NCBI RefSeq assembly: GCF_004363175.1
Contig: NZ_SNYR01000002.1
Location: forward strand, 620,001-684,000
Direction: 5' to 3'
Source: Maritalea mobilis
GTDB lineage: Bacteria; Pseudomonadota; Alphaproteobacteria; Rhizobiales; Devosiaceae
DNA: 64,000 nucleotides
Program-made: the position numbers and the translations under genes
Notes under the pieces: generated by a model
What the model saw: the letters and a program-made list of their open reading frames with translations, nothing else
Told to the model about the DNA's origin: nothing
Databases searched by the model: none
In this document: positions 17,683 to 27,764 of the stretch, piece after piece
Layout: the number at the start of each line of letters is the position of its first letter
How positions within the stretch are numbered: position 1 is the first letter of the stretch

Positions 17683-18978
17683 TTATAACGGCAGAAGCAC
17701 GTTAATTTCAGTTCCTTGATCCACCACTGAGGTTATTTCAAGATCGCCGCGATGCCTGCTGACAATGTGTTTGACGATGGCAAGGCCAAGGCCAGTGCCC
17801 TTTTTGCGGCGGGATGATTCCACATCAACGCGGTAGAATCGCTCCGTGAGGCGCGGTACATGCTCAGCAGGGATACCGGGGCCATCATCTTTCACGGTGA
17901 TTCTCACGCCATAATTGAGACGGTTTGTTTCTTTGGTGAGGCGAACATCAACCTGCCCGCCCTCCTCTCCATATTTAATGGCGTTCTCAATTAGGTTGGT
18001 GAGCACTTGGGTCAGCTCATTACGATCACCCGTCACATGCAAGCCTTCAAGCTGGTTATCAAACTCCAGTTGGACATTGCTTGACGTGATCTGCGGTTGC
18101 AGCATTTCAATTGCTTCTTTGGCCAGATTGCCCAAATCCACCTTGGTGGTGGGGCGCTGGTGCTGGCGCAATTCAATGCGCGATAGGGACAGCAGGTCAT
18201 CAATCAGGCGCGACATACGTTCCGCCTGCCCGCGCATAATGCCGAGAAAATGATCGCGCGCTTTTGAATCATTAGCGGCGGGGCCCATCAATGTATCTAA
18301 GAAGCCCATAAGAGAGGTAAGCGGCGTGCGCAGCTCGTGACTGGCATTGGCCACAAAGTCTGCCCGCATTTGGTCCAAAGACCGCTGCTCGGTTTGGTTG
18401 ATGATGGTAACGACAAAAAGGTTTGTGCGTTCACTTGGGGCAACACCCGGCTTTTGCACCTCGAGCGGCACCGCGCTGACCTGATACCAACTGGCGGCAG
18501 GCACGGTTTCGCGAAACTCGCCAGTTGCCCGGTCATTATCCGCAATGGCTTTTTCGATGGTGTTTAGCAAAAGCGGGTTGCGTAATGAAAAGGACAATGG
18601 GTCGCCAATAGAAGTGGATGGAAACTCGCTGGCCGCGGCATCATTGCGGTAGCGCAAGATTACCCGACGGTCGACGATCAAACATGGATTTGGCAATGCC
18701 TCAGCAAAACGCTTGGTGGAGGTATCCGGCCAAAGCGAGGGCTGTTGATCTAAATTGCGGATGGAGGGCACCAAGTGTGCCCGGCGTGGCACAGCGATAG
18801 CAGCCAAAAAGATGATGCCAAATGAGAGGATGGCTTGGGCCAAAGTGAGCGTTTCGCCTGCATAAAGCACCAGAAACACAAGTGAGCATGCCAACAGCAC
18901 CCAGCGCGCGGCATAAAAGCGATCGCGCCAGCGAATAGTCAAACTGCGATTTGGTGCGGCTGGGTCCATTCCACTCAT
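17683..18978 (-). CDS. phoR: Phosphate regulon sensor histidine kinase PhoR
   Basis: 431 residues. Two N-terminal membrane helices (about 25-65) with almost no periplasmic loop, a PAS-like cytoplasmic domain, the phospho-histidine box FVANASHELRTPLTSLMGF, and the ATPase blocks NLIENAIKYGEEG, DDGPGIP and GTGLGLAIVKHI. A missing periplasmic domain is normal for PhoR, which senses the state of PstSCAB/PhoU. It is upstream of pstS in the same direction, with the PHO box between, so it may be made at a basal level from its own promoter. Confidence 0.93.
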   Translation of the reverse strand: MSGMDPAAPNRSLTIRWRDRFYAARWVLLACSLVFLVLYAGETLTLAQAILSFGIIFLAAIAVPRRAHLVPSIRNLDQQPSLWPDTSTKRFAEALPNPCLIVDRRVILRYRNDAAASEFPSTSIGDPLSFSLRNPLLLNTIEKAIADNDRATGEFRETVPAASWYQVSAVPLEVQKPGVAPSERTNLFVVTIINQTEQRSLDQMRADFVANASHELRTPLTSLMGFLDTLMGPAANDSKARDHFLGIMRGQAERMSRLIDDLLSLSRIELRQHQRPTTKVDLGNLAKEAIEMLQPQITSSNVQLEFDNQLEGLHVTGDRNELTQVLTNLIENAIKYGEEGGQVDVRLTKETNRLNYGVRITVKDDGPGIPAEHVPRLTERFYRVDVESSRRKKGTGLGLAIVKHIVSRHRGDLEITSVVDQGTEINVLLPL

Positions 18979-19204
18979 TTTACATCCTAAAAAATATGGC
19001 TCGACAATAATCCGACCTCATTTAGTCAGCCATTATGAAGTTTCAACGACATCATTTTAGCAATAGATGATGGGCGGCAAAATCCGATTTCGGCTTTTTC
19101 AATCCATACAAGGCTTTACGCCAGCTTCACCGGACCATAAACTTTTTCCAGTTGGCCGTGAACTCTTGGCCCTCCCAATAGACTGAAAAGGGAAAAAGCG
19201 CAAA

Positions 19205-20053
19205 TTGGCTCATTTTGATTTAGACGATCCGAAACTGCCGGACAGCATTGAAGAGCAGGCTTTTCAATCGGGCAATTATCCATATGACAACAAGCTGAAA
19301 AAGAAAAAATACGAGGCGCATTTAGAAGCGCTGCAAATTGAGCTGACCAAATTGCAGAGCCATTTGCAGCAAAGTGGCGAGCGCGTAATCCTTATTTTTG
19401 AAGGGCGCGATGCGGCGGGCAAAGGCGGCACCATTCGCCGTTATACCCATTATCTAAATCCACGACACAATCGGGTGGTGGCGCTTTCTAAACCCACCGA
19501 AACTGAACAGGGCCAATGGTATTTTCAGCGCTATGTGGCGCATTTTCCAACAGCGGGCGAGCAAGTGCTTTTTGACCGCTCTTGGTATAACCGCGCGGTG
19601 GTGGAACCTGTGATGGGCTTTTGCACCCCAGAGCAGACCGAGAGCTTTTATCAAAAGCTGCCTGATGTGGAACATATGATTGTGAAAGAGGGAATACACT
19701 TTTTCAAATTCTGGCTGAATATCGGCCAAGAAATGCAGATCAAACGGTTCCACGAACGCCGCCATAGCCCGCTGAAACATTGGAAGTTAAGCCCGGTTGA
19801 TTTGCGGGCGCTGGGCAAATGGGATGACTATTCCGCTGCGCGGGATGAGATGCTCAAACGGTCTGACTTTGAATTTGCACCTTGGACCGTGATCCGCGCA
19901 AATGACAAGCGCCGCGCGCGCATTGGGGCCATTCAAAGCGTTGTTTCCGCTATTGATTATGCCGGGCGTGACATGGAGGCGATTGGCGAGATGGACAAGC
20001 ATATTGTGCAATCTGCCGAGACATTTTTGACCCATTGCCAGAAAGACGAATAG
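19205..20053 (+). CDS. ppk2: Polyphosphate kinase 2
   Basis: 282 residues. PPK2 transfers phosphate between polyphosphate and nucleotides. The Walker A block [20 protein letters not shown], the lid region and the Walker B block [18 protein letters not shown] are intact; the length fits a single-domain class I enzyme. The start is a TTG (MAHFDLDDP) with AAGGGA 11 bases upstream; no earlier ATG fits. Divergent from phoR, next to the phosphate uptake genes, which suggests phosphate storage. I did not find a convincing PHO box in the 226-base gap to phoR. Confidence 0.93.
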   Translation: MAHFDLDDPKLPDSIEEQAFQSGNYPYDNKLKKKKYEAHLEALQIELTKLQSHLQQSGERVILIFEGRDAAGKGGTIRRYTHYLNPRHNRVVALSKPTETEQGQWYFQRYVAHFPTAGEQVLFDRSWYNRAVVEPVMGFCTPEQTESFYQKLPDVEHMIVKEGIHFFKFWLNIGQEMQIKRFHERRHSPLKHWKLSPVDLRALGKWDDYSAARDEMLKRSDFEFAPWTVIRANDKRRARIGAIQSVVSAIDYAGRDMEAIGEMDKHIVQSAETFLTHCQKDE

Positions 20054-20063
20054 GCAAACAAAA

Positions 20064-20095
20064 AAGGCGCGGAGAACCGCGCCTTACTTTTTGAC
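20064..20095. terminator. Bidirectional terminator between ppk2 and the L,D-transpeptidase gene
   Basis: Stem AAGGCGCGG (20064-20072) and CCGCGCCTT (20077-20085) around AGAA. T-rich on the plus side and A-rich before it, so it can serve both convergent genes. Confidence 0.85.
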
Positions 20096-20097
20096 CC

Positions 20098-20790
20098 TTA
20101 GGCCATTGTATCGATCTGAATGCGGTTATCTGGAATAACCACGATTGGTGAGCCGGAAGGCACACGCTCATAAAAATCAACGATGTCATGGTTGGTCATG
20201 CGGATACAGCCGGATGAGGCAGCTGTGCCGATTGTCCACCATTCAGGTGAGCCGTGAATACGGTAAAGTGTGTCACGACCATTTTGGAAAATGTAAAGCG
20301 CGCGGGCACCCAATGGGTTGTCCAACCCCGGAGGCTGGCCTTGACGCCATTTTTCCAACTCTGGCTGACGTTCGATCATTTCGCTTGGCGGTGTCCAAGT
20401 TGGCCATGGGCGCTTGAACTGCACTTTCGCACGGCCAGACCATGTGAAGCCAGCTTTGCCCACGCCAATGCCGTAACGCATGGCTTTACCATTATCCATG
20501 GTGAGATAAAGGAAACGGTTTGGGGTGTCGACAATGATGGTGCCGGGCACTTCACCAAACGGATCATCCACCACTTGGCGCCACAAATTGCGGTCCAAGC
20601 GATTCGCTGGGATCGCTGGAATGGTGTAGCCATTGTCTGTGAAAGACGCGAACCGCAACAGGTCCGGATCTGGCGTATTGACTTTCGGCCCTTCGGCCAT
20701 TTTGGCGCTCTGTGCGCCACAGCCTGTCAACACAGCGGACATTGCTGCGCCAGACAATAGCATCGAAAACTGTCGACGTGATAGTTTCAC
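20098..20790 (-). CDS. L,D-transpeptidase (YkuD domain)
   Basis: 230 residues. YkuD enzymes make 3-3 cross-links in peptidoglycan or attach lipoproteins to it. Catalytic region IHGSPEWWTIGTAASSGCIR contains the active-site cysteine; the residue before Gly is Ser where many have His. The N-terminus KLSRRQFSMLLSGAAMSAVL ending TGCG shows both an RR-type signal and a lipobox-like cysteine. I prefer the GTG at 20790 because AGAGAG lies about 8 bases before it; ATG starts at 20805 and 20811 are open but lie on the T-run of a terminator. Preceded by a stress-type promoter and a terminator-like hairpin. Confidence 0.88.
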   Translation of the reverse strand: MKLSRRQFSMLLSGAAMSAVLTGCGAQSAKMAEGPKVNTPDPDLLRFASFTDNGYTIPAIPANRLDRNLWRQVVDDPFGEVPGTIIVDTPNRFLYLTMDNGKAMRYGIGVGKAGFTWSGRAKVQFKRPWPTWTPPSEMIERQPELEKWRQGQPPGLDNPLGARALYIFQNGRDTLYRIHGSPEWWTIGTAASSGCIRMTNHDIVDFYERVPSGSPIVVIPDNRIQIDTMA

Positions 20791-20809
20791 TTTATTCTCT
20801 CTCATCCAC

Positions 20810-20834
20810 AAAAAAAGCCGCCACAGCGTGACGG
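20810..20834 (-). terminator. Intrinsic terminator or attenuator before the L,D-transpeptidase gene
   Basis: On the minus strand CCGTCAC-GCT-GTGGCGG (one G-U pair) is followed by C and seven T (20816-20810). It ends 20 bases before the GTG start. It can end glcB-iclR transcripts, but any transcript from the promoters at 20873-20942 must also pass it. Confidence 0.7.
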
Positions 20835-20872
20835 TGAAGAATTTCCGGCAACCTATAATAAAACTGAGTTAA

Positions 20873-20878
20873 ATTATA
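20873..20878 (-). promoter_or_regulatory. Perfect -10 box (TATAAT) upstream of the L,D-transpeptidase gene
   Basis: TATAAT on the minus strand, but the matching -35 position (TAAGGA at 17 bases) is poor. It may be a weak or activator-dependent vegetative promoter. Confidence 0.3.
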
Positions 20879-20917
20879 GAGCATCTATGCCACACTCCTT
20901 ATATTTTCACACGGTAT

Positions 20918-20942
20918 AACGCGCACTTTTTTGTGAAGTTCC
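20918..20942 (-). promoter_or_regulatory. Sigma-EcfG-type general stress promoter for the L,D-transpeptidase gene
   Basis: Minus strand GGAAC (20942-20938), 16-base spacer, CGTT (20921-20918). This matches the GGAAC-N16/17-CGTT consensus of the alphaproteobacterial general stress sigma factor. It lies only 2 bases after the iclR stop and about 130 bases before the transpeptidase start. Confidence 0.6.
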
Positions 20943-20944
20943 CT

Positions 20945-21730
20945 TTATTTTGGAATTTTTCCGCCTAATTTTTCCGTCACGCGGTTGGCGGCATGCTGCA
21001 CAAGTGCGGCCAAGTCAGCCGTGCGCCCCGGGGTTACGCGCACAGTTGGGCCAGAAATTGACAAGGCACAAATCGGCTCAGCAAATTCATTGAACACGGG
21101 CGCAGCGATGCAACGCAGCCCCAATGATTGCTCCTCATCATCCAGCGCAAACCCAGACTGACGCACCTTTTCAAGCTCTTTTAAATAGGATGTCGGTTTG
21201 GTGAGGGTTTTCTCTGTCAAAAGCGGAAAACTGAGTTGCGACACAGCCTGATCAATATGCTCTTGCGGCATGTGCGCGAGAATCGCCTTGCCCACCGCGC
21301 TGGCGTGCAGCGGACCAACACTGCCGATTTTCACCGCCATGCGCATCACCTCTTCACATTCGATTTGAGCGATGAACACCACGCGATGCTGATTGAGAAT
21401 GGCAAGATTTACTGTTTCCCCTGCCTCCTGCATCAAGCGGCGCATAGGCGCACGGGCGGCAGCGATAAAGTCACGACGTTGGAGAAATCCAGCGCCGATT
21501 CGAAAAGCGCCCAAGCCAATTTGCCAAGCGCTCGCCTGGGCATCAAATTCGACCATGCCATGGCCTTCCAACGCACCTAAAAGGCGGTGAGTGGTCGATG
21601 GAGCCAAACCAGCGTGCTGTGCCAAGGCACCCAATGTGATGCCCTCAGGCGCAGCAGCAACAATGTTCAAAAGCGCAAAAGCGCGATCCAGCGATTGGAC
21701 CGCACTTTTGGGTTGTTTCGTGTCTGACAT
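20945..21730 (-). CDS. IclR-family transcriptional regulator, likely controlling glcB
   Basis: 261 residues. N-terminal winged helix (LLNIVAAAPEGITLGALAQH, then APSTTHRLLGALEGHGMV) and a C-terminal effector-binding GAF-like domain (GPLHASAVGKAILAHMP, LGLRCIAAPVFNE). Its ATG begins on the base right after the glcB stop codon, so the two are one operon. An IclR-type operator sits in front of glcB (23969-23993), which points to autoregulation of the operon by this protein. Effector likely glyoxylate or a related acid, by analogy with enteric IclR. Confidence 0.9.
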   Translation of the reverse strand: MSDTKQPKSAVQSLDRAFALLNIVAAAPEGITLGALAQHAGLAPSTTHRLLGALEGHGMVEFDAQASAWQIGLGAFRIGAGFLQRRDFIAAARAPMRRLMQEAGETVNLAILNQHRVVFIAQIECEEVMRMAVKIGSVGPLHASAVGKAILAHMPQEHIDQAVSQLSFPLLTEKTLTKPTSYLKELEKVRQSGFALDDEEQSLGLRCIAAPVFNEFAEPICALSISGPTVRVTPGRTADLAALVQHAANRVTEKLGGKIPK

Positions 21731-23902
21731 TTAAGCCTTGGCCTTTGCTTCCAAGCGGCGGCGATGCAGAATTGGCTCAGTGTAGCCTGAAGGCTGATTG
21801 ATGCCTTCAAACACCAATTCGCACGCAGCGGTAAAGGCGACGGAGCTGTCAAAATTGTCGGCCATTGGCGAGTATGCCGCGTCATCCGCATTTTGGGCAT
21901 CAACGATTTTGGCCATCTTTTTCATGGCCGCCATCACCTGATCTTTATCCACCAAGCCATGCAGCAACCAGTTGGCAATGTGTTGGGCGGAGATGCGCAA
22001 GGTTGCACGGTCTTCCATCAAGCCTACATCATGAATGTCAGGCACTTTGGAACAGCCTACGCCCTGATCAATCCAGCGCACCACATAGCCCAAAATGCCT
22101 TGGGCGTTGTTTTCCAATTCGCTTTGCACCTCATCTGCCGAGAGGTTGCGGCCACCCAACATGGGTGGGGTCAAAATGTCATCAAGTGATGCCTTTTGAC
22201 GTTCCTTCAATTGGGCCTGCACATCAAACACATCGATTTGATGATAATGGGTGGCGTGCAGCACGGCAGCAGTTGGCGATGGCACCCATGCGCAATTGGC
22301 CCCGGCTTTCAAATGATCGGTTTTGGCGGTGAGCATTTTGGCCATTTCGTCGGGCATAGCCCACATGCCTTTACCGATCTGCGCCTTTTTGGAAAAACCT
22401 GTTTCCAAGCCCGTATCCACATTCCAATTCTCATAGGCGCTCAACCAAGTGGCACCTTTGATGTCGCCTTTGGGCAGCACTGGACCTGCTTGCATAGAGG
22501 TGTGGATTTCGTCGCCCGTGCGATCCAAGAAACCAGTGTTGATGAAGACCACTCGGTCTTTGACGGCGCGGATACACTCTTTGAGATTGACTGTGGTGCG
22601 GCGCTCTTCATCCATCACGCCCACTTTAATGGTGTGACGCGCGAGACCATAGGCATCTTCAACCCGATCAAACAGCTCGTCAGTCAATGCTGCTTCTTCC
22701 GGGCCGTGCATTTTCGGCTTCACAATATAGATGGAGCCCGCACGCGAATTGCGCGGCCCATCCTCTTTATTGAGGTCGTGCAAGGCGCACAGAACCGTAA
22801 TCATGGCGTCCAACATGCCTTCAGGCACTTCTTCATCATTGGCGTAAAGCACGGCATTATTGGTCATTAAATGCCCAACATTACGCACCAACATGAGCGA
22901 GCGACCCGACAATGAGAATTCCTCGCCATCTGGCGCGGTGAAGGTCAGGTCACCACTGAGGGAACGGACCATTTCTTTGCCATTTTTGGTGAAGCTGGAT
23001 TGCAGATCGCCTTTCATCAATCCAAGCCAATTACGATAGACTTCGGCTTTGTCGTCTGCATCAACGGCGGCGACAGAATCTTCACAATCCTGAATGGTGG
23101 TGAGCGCGGCTTCAACCACAACGTCTTTCACCCCAGCTTTGCTTTGCTGGCCAATAGGGTCGGATTTGTTGATCACGACTTCCAGATGCAAGCCATTGTG
23201 GCGGAACAAATAGCCCTCGCCTGCCCGGGTTTCGCGAGTGCCCACAAACTGTTCTGGTGATTTCAGCGCGACTTCATCGCCATCAAACAGCGCTACAAAC
23301 TGGCCATCGACAAGCTTATAGCCGCTTGCATCGCCATGCTTGCCTTTGGCGAGCGGAATGGCTTGATCCAAAAAGGCAGCGGCCCACGCGATAACTTCGG
23401 CACCGCGTTTTTCATTATAGTTGCGGCCGGGAGCCAACTCACCTTCAGTGGATATTGCGTCCGTGCCGTAAAGCCCATCATATAATGAACCCCAGCGGGC
23501 GTTGGCCGCGTTAAGGGCGAAACGGGCATTCATGACCGGCACCACCAATTGTGGGCCAGCGACTTTGGCAATTTCGCCGTCTACATTTTCTGTGCCGATG
23601 GTGAAATCTGCTGCCTCGGGCACGAGATAGCCAATGTCTGTGAGGAACTTTTTATAGTCCGCAGCGTCCCATTCTTCGCCTTTACGGGCCAAATGGTAAT
23701 CATCAATTTGTTGCTGCAATTTCCGACGCTTGGCCAAAAGCGCTTTGTTGCGCGGTGCCAGATCAGCCAAGATTTTCTCAAACGCGCCCCACACCTGATC
23801 GGCCTTTATATCCAAGCCCGGCAGAATTTCTTTTTCCACCAAATTGGCCAATGGCTTGGCCACTTTAAGCTGGCCGATTTCAATATAATCAGGTGCGCGC
23901 AT
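21731..23902 (-). CDS. glcB: Malate synthase G
   Basis: 723 residues from the start [10 protein letters not shown]; an earlier in-frame ATG adds 20 residues but the chosen one has GAGGAAT 8 bases upstream and gives the normal length. Condenses glyoxylate with acetyl-CoA to malate in the glyoxylate shunt or glycolate use. Typical blocks are present: RLVEKE-like N-terminus, [50 protein letters not shown] and [12 protein letters not shown]-like text near the C-terminus. Isocitrate lyase is not in the window. First gene of glcB-iclR. Confidence 0.96.
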   Translation of the reverse strand: MRAPDYIEIGQLKVAKPLANLVEKEILPGLDIKADQVWGAFEKILADLAPRNKALLAKRRKLQQQIDDYHLARKGEEWDAADYKKFLTDIGYLVPEAADFTIGTENVDGEIAKVAGPQLVVPVMNARFALNAANARWGSLYDGLYGTDAISTEGELAPGRNYNEKRGAEVIAWAAAFLDQAIPLAKGKHGDASGYKLVDGQFVALFDGDEVALKSPEQFVGTRETRAGEGYLFRHNGLHLEVVINKSDPIGQQSKAGVKDVVVEAALTTIQDCEDSVAAVDADDKAEVYRNWLGLMKGDLQSSFTKNGKEMVRSLSGDLTFTAPDGEEFSLSGRSLMLVRNVGHLMTNNAVLYANDEEVPEGMLDAMITVLCALHDLNKEDGPRNSRAGSIYIVKPKMHGPEEAALTDELFDRVEDAYGLARHTIKVGVMDEERRTTVNLKECIRAVKDRVVFINTGFLDRTGDEIHTSMQAGPVLPKGDIKGATWLSAYENWNVDTGLETGFSKKAQIGKGMWAMPDEMAKMLTAKTDHLKAGANCAWVPSPTAAVLHATHYHQIDVFDVQAQLKERQKASLDDILTPPMLGGRNLSADEVQSELENNAQGILGYVVRWIDQGVGCSKVPDIHDVGLMEDRATLRISAQHIANWLLHGLVDKDQVMAAMKKMAKIVDAQNADDAAYSPMADNFDSSVAFTAACELVFEGINQPSGYTEPILHRRRLEAKAKA

Positions 23903-23933
23903 ATCACTATTCCTCGCCAAATTGTTTTCAGCG

Positions 23934-23993
23934 AGAATAACGCCGGGATAGATCAAGGTCAATAAAAATGGAAATCAATTCCATATTGTGGAA
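23934..23993 (-). promoter_or_regulatory. glcB promoter with IclR-type operator
   Basis: Minus strand: -35 TTGACC (23962-23957), 17-base spacer, -10 TATTCT (23939-23934). Just upstream is TGGAAATCAATTCCA (23969-23983), differing at one base from the E. coli IclR consensus TGGAAATNATTTCCA, overlapped by a second dyad TTCCATATTGTGGAA (23979-23993). The half-sites therefore run TGGAA-N5-TTCCA-N5-TGGAA. Confidence 0.75.
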
Positions 23994-24374
23994 TTATTCG
24001 TAAGGCGGTGCTTTTCGCGTTAAAATAAACAGGGCCGCGCCGCCAAGGCACAAGCCTTGTATAAGCAGCAATTTCCAACTCAAGCCGATCAGTACCGAAA
24101 TCATAAAAACGAATGCCATTGTGGCAACCGCGGTGATTTTAGCGCGGGTGGAAATGGCACCATATTTTTCCCAATCGGCAATGGGCGGCCCAAATTGTGG
24201 GTGCTCAATCAGCCATTTGTGAATGCGCTCATTTGAACGGGCAAAGCCGAAGGCGGCCAGGATGAGAAAGGGAGTGGTGGGCAAGATGGGCAGGAAGACA
24301 CCGATCAACCCAAGCCCCAAACTGGTCCACGCCACAGCGGACCATATCATTCGCCAAAATCGACTATCAGACAC
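23994..24374 (-). CDS. YbaN/DUF454 family inner-membrane protein
   Basis: 126 residues. Small membrane protein of unknown function, widespread in proteobacteria. The hallmark GLGLIGVFLPILPTTPFLIL is in the first hydrophobic stretch, followed by AAFGFARSNERIHKWL and two C-terminal helices. ATG starts 7-22 codons earlier exist, but the GTG at 24374 has a strong AAAGGTGA 6 bases upstream and begins directly before the conserved SRFWRMIWSAVAW. It ends exactly where the glcB operator starts, and is upstream of glcB in the same direction. Confidence 0.8.
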   Translation of the reverse strand: MSDSRFWRMIWSAVAWTSLGLGLIGVFLPILPTTPFLILAAFGFARSNERIHKWLIEHPQFGPPIADWEKYGAISTRAKITAVATMAFVFMISVLIGLSWKLLLIQGLCLGGAALFILTRKAPPYE

Positions 24375-24499
24375 GGAATCACCTTTTTTTCGCATCATGT
24401 CGAGTTGACAGGGGAAAATAAATATGATTTTCATACTCATATTTAGATGTCACCTGCCTGAGACATCCTTGTCCACATCCCCCCCTAATGCCCGTGGAC

Positions 24500-24530
24500 A
24501 AAAAAGGCCCGGTTCAAGCGAACCGGGCCT
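24500..24530 (-). terminator. Terminator of the chemoreceptor gene
   Basis: 10-base stem AGGCCCGGTT/AACCGGGCCT (24505-24514/24521-24530) with a six-base T-run on the minus strand. Confidence 0.9.
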
Positions 24531-24558
24531 CAATTATTTCCAATGATGAAATTGGGGT

Positions 24559-27114
24559 TTAAAACTCTTTCCAATCATCATCTTCTTGGGTGTCCATCAC
24601 CTCTTCCTGCTTCACCGCAGCGTTGCCGCGTGTCAGGTAAGACTTTGCAGCAGAAACAACTTTTTGCTGCAGGCCTTTAATGCCTGTGGCTTGAGTTGCT
24701 GGCGCGGAAGCAGCTGGTTTTGCTGCTTCGGCATTGCTGTCGGTTACGAACACATCCACAATCGCGTCCAGTTCAGAGGCTTGCGCTTCTGTTTGTTCGA
24801 TGGCTGCATTGGTCTCCTCAACCAGTGCGGCATTGCGCTGCGTCATATCGTCCATTTGCGATACAGAGGTGGTGATTTGCTCAATTGAGGTGGCTTGCGC
24901 CTTACTTTTATCTGCAATCGACACCATGATCGCATTGTTGGAGCGTGCTGCTTCCAACATGGTTTCAAGGTTTGAGGCAGCCTCTTTCACCAGCTTTGAA
25001 CCATCTTCAACTTCAGAAACTGATTGCTCGATCAGCTTTTTCACGTCTGCCGAAGCATTGGCAGCAGATTGCGCCAAGCGGCGCACTTCAACCGCCACAA
25101 CCGCAAAGCCTTTACCTGCTTCACCAGCGCGTGCCGCTTCAACAGAAGCGTTCAAGGCCAGCAAGTTGGTTTGGAACGCGATGTCATCGATCATACCAAT
25201 GATGTTCGAGATCTGGTTAGATGAAGAGGTGATCCGCTCCATCGCCTCATTGGCTTGACGCATCACTTCGCCGCCCTGCTCTGCAGTGACGCGCACTTGC
25301 TCAGCATTGGCGCTTGCGTCAGAAGCTTCTTTGGCGTTTTCCAAAACAGTCTTCGACAATTCATTCATAGTCATAGACGTTTGGTTGATGGTTGCTGCCT
25401 GCTCATTGGTGCGGCTGGACAGATCATTCGCGCCAGCCAAAATTTCGCTGGTGGCCACTTTCAATGCACGCGATGTTGAGCGCAACTGACCAATCACATC
25501 ACTCAATTTAGAGTTCACGCGATTTGTGTCTGTTTTCAACTGATCGAAGGCACCTTTATATTCGCCTTCCATGCGCACTGTCAGGTTGGCATCTGCCAAT
25601 GCAGAAAGCACTTTGCCGGTCTCTGTGATGCCGCGATCTACGGTTTCAACCAAGCGGTTTACGCCTTCAGCCAAAGTGTTCAATTCCTGATCTGGGAATT
25701 CAGCCTGCACGCGGCGAGAGAAATCCCCATCTACAGCCGCATCGACCACATCACCAAATGCACTTTGCAGTTCGCGCATCATGTTTTGACGTTCAGCAGC
25801 GCGAGAAGCTGACGCTTCTTTCTCGGCTTCTGTCATCTGCTCAACTTTGATGCCATTTTCACGGAACACTTCAACGGCACGGGCCATTTCGCCCAATTCG
25901 TCTTTGCCCTGTGTGCCACGCACTTCCACATCCAAGTCACCATCGGCCAAGGCACGCATGGTTTTGGTGAGGCGTGATATTGGCACCGTCACTGTGCGGG
26001 TGAAGAACAGGCCGCCGGCAACCGCGATGGCCAACATAATGGCCCCCACGATCAACATCATGTTGCGCATTTCCACAACAGGCTGGAACAGTTCTGACAT
26101 TTCCTGGCTGGCCACCATGGCCCACTTTACGCCAGCAAATTCAACAGGAACCGCTTCCACATGCACCCGATCGCCATGTGCATCCACAGTGATCGATTGG
26201 GCTGACTCGCCTTCCAACGCTTTGTCGATGGCAGTTGTGTCCAAGCTGGTCACAAACGCATCATTTTCTTCAGTGTGAGACGAGTCAACACGCAACAGCT
26301 TGTCGGCACCGATCAGCAATGTTTCGCCCGTTTCGCCCAAGCCTTTTTTCAGGCTGACAAATTGTGCGATGGACTGGTATGGCACGCCAAACACAAGCAC
26401 GCCAACATATGCGCCCTTATCGTCAACGATTTTGGTGCCCATAAAGCTGGCTGGTGTATTGCCGTAATGCACATATGGCGCAAAGTCGGTGAACACAACT
26501 TCACCAGCTTCTGCGGCCTCAGCCTTTTTCAAAATCTCGTCAAGCGCAGTGCCGGATTCAATCTGGGTCGCGAAATCGCGCTTTTTAAAGACTGTATAGA
26601 CCACCACACCATCAGGTGAGAGCATCAAAATGTCTTTATAGCCTGCATTTACAGCTTGCGTAGACAATTCAGGGTGAATGCGTGAGTGCGCAAAATCATA
26701 GTTGGTGAATTGCTTTGCGGTATTTGCCAAATGGCGCTCATCCTCGCCATGCGGGTTGTTATCAATAAACCCTTCTTGCAAATAGGTGGTTGGGTTAGAA
26801 GCATCAGCGCCGCTGACGCCTTTCGATGCTTGTTCCCAAGTTTTGCGCAGTTCAGTGGCGTTGCTCACCACGTTCGGATCACTTGCGGACTTCACCAAAT
26901 CATTGGACATTTTCGCAAGAAGATCAGTCAATGTTTCAGCACGAATGGACGCAATGGTCGACAAACGCTGCTGAGTGAGTGAATTGACCGTGCTTTGCGA
27001 GACTTGGTAGCTCACAAAACCAACACCGGCGCCCACCAAAAGCGCCGCCGACACGACAACAATCGGCAATTTCTTTGCGATTGTAATGGATGGCATTTTG
27101 AGTTTCTTGAACAT
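24559..27114 (-). CDS. Methyl-accepting chemotaxis protein with Cache sensor and C-terminal CheR tether
   Basis: 851 residues. Membrane helix 1 (about 16-36), a periplasmic Cache-like sensor of about 300 residues, helix 2 ([20 protein letters not shown]), a HAMP domain, a further HAMP-like stretch, then the signalling domain with the hairpin tip [20 protein letters not shown]. The last five residues DWKEF fit the xWxxF pentapeptide that recruits CheR to receptors (NWETF in E. coli), on a flexible acidic tail. It should send ligand signals to CheA/CheW encoded nearby. It has its own ribosome site (AAAAGG) and terminator, and the che operon upstream ends in another terminator, so it is a separate transcript. 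Ligand unknown. Confidence 0.93.
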   Translation of the reverse strand: MFKKLKMPSITIAKKLPIVVVSAALLVGAGVGFVSYQVSQSTVNSLTQQRLSTIASIRAETLTDLLAKMSNDLVKSASDPNVVSNATELRKTWEQASKGVSGADASNPTTYLQEGFIDNNPHGEDERHLANTAKQFTNYDFAHSRIHPELSTQAVNAGYKDILMLSPDGVVVYTVFKKRDFATQIESGTALDEILKKAEAAEAGEVVFTDFAPYVHYGNTPASFMGTKIVDDKGAYVGVLVFGVPYQSIAQFVSLKKGLGETGETLLIGADKLLRVDSSHTEENDAFVTSLDTTAIDKALEGESAQSITVDAHGDRVHVEAVPVEFAGVKWAMVASQEMSELFQPVVEMRNMMLIVGAIMLAIAVAGGLFFTRTVTVPISRLTKTMRALADGDLDVEVRGTQGKDELGEMARAVEVFRENGIKVEQMTEAEKEASASRAAERQNMMRELQSAFGDVVDAAVDGDFSRRVQAEFPDQELNTLAEGVNRLVETVDRGITETGKVLSALADANLTVRMEGEYKGAFDQLKTDTNRVNSKLSDVIGQLRSTSRALKVATSEILAGANDLSSRTNEQAATINQTSMTMNELSKTVLENAKEASDASANAEQVRVTAEQGGEVMRQANEAMERITSSSNQISNIIGMIDDIAFQTNLLALNASVEAARAGEAGKGFAVVAVEVRRLAQSAANASADVKKLIEQSVSEVEDGSKLVKEAASNLETMLEAARSNNAIMVSIADKSKAQATSIEQITTSVSQMDDMTQRNAALVEETNAAIEQTEAQASELDAIVDVFVTDSNAEAAKPAASAPATQATGIKGLQQKVVSAAKSYLTRGNAAVKQEEVMDTQEDDDWKEF

Positions 27115-27223
27115 GCTCGACCTTTTCTACGTTAAGTAGAATCTCCCCCAAATCTGCGATAATTTGAGCAAAATTCGCAATCATTCAGAAAACAATTTAA
27201 GATGGAAAAGCTAAACTTGTCTT

Positions 27224-27257
27224 AAAAAAACGGCCCCTTTGGCAAGCAAAGGAGCCG
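27224..27257 (-). terminator. Terminator of cheR-cheB-cheY
   Basis: Imperfect stem CGGCCCCTTT (27231-27240) with AAAGGAGCCG (27248-27257), followed on the minus strand by seven T (27230-27224). Confidence 0.8.
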
Positions 27258-27287
27258 CTAATACTTGCAAAGAAGGATCGGTGCACT

Positions 27288-27677
27288 CTAAGTCAATGCG
27301 CCAATAACTGCTTCAATCTTCTTTTTCATGGTGCCCGCATCAAAAGGCTTGATGACATAGTTATTTACACCACAAGCAATGGCTTCTTTCACCTGCTCTT
27401 TGTCGCCACGACCTGTGGCCATAATAAAGGGCATTTTGTTGGTGCGGGGATGCTTGCGAATAACTTTCAGCAAGGTCAGCCCATCTACATCGTCCATGTT
27501 CCAATCTGAAATAATCAGATCGACATTGGCCGACTCCAACTTGGTGAGCGCATCGCGACCAGACTTTGCCTCAATTACATTTTTGAAGCCAAGTTGGTTC
27601 AGGATGAATTTACAGATCCCGCGCATGGATTGCTGATCATCAACAATCAAAACGGTCAAAGAACTGGCTTTAGGCAT
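27288..27677 (-). CDS. cheY: Single-domain response regulator (CheY type)
   Basis: 129 residues, receiver domain only. Acidic pair D13-D14, phosphoacceptor D58 (ISDWNM), conserved Thr in MATGRG and lysine in VIKPFD. In alphaproteobacteria one CheY usually drives the motor and another acts as a phosphate sink; which this one is cannot be told. Third gene of cheR-cheB-cheY, 87 bases after cheB, followed by a terminator. Confidence 0.92.
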   Translation of the reverse strand: MPKASSLTVLIVDDQQSMRGICKFILNQLGFKNVIEAKSGRDALTKLESANVDLIISDWNMDDVDGLTLLKVIRKHPRTNKMPFIMATGRGDKEQVKEAIACGVNNYVIKPFDAGTMKKKIEAVIGALT

Positions 27678-27764
27678 ACGCTTGGGCCTCTGACATATTC
27701 TTAGTTAACTTTAATTCAAATCGTATCATAAACGCCAAACCGTTACTAAGTTCTCAATTCACGC

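Noticed and set aside
19021-19080. PHO box for ppk2
   Set aside because: GACATCATTTTAGC has one loose half-site but no second heptamer at 11-base spacing.
22196-22870. Plus-strand frame of 224 codons
   Set aside because: Antisense to glcB, no ribosome site or family pattern.
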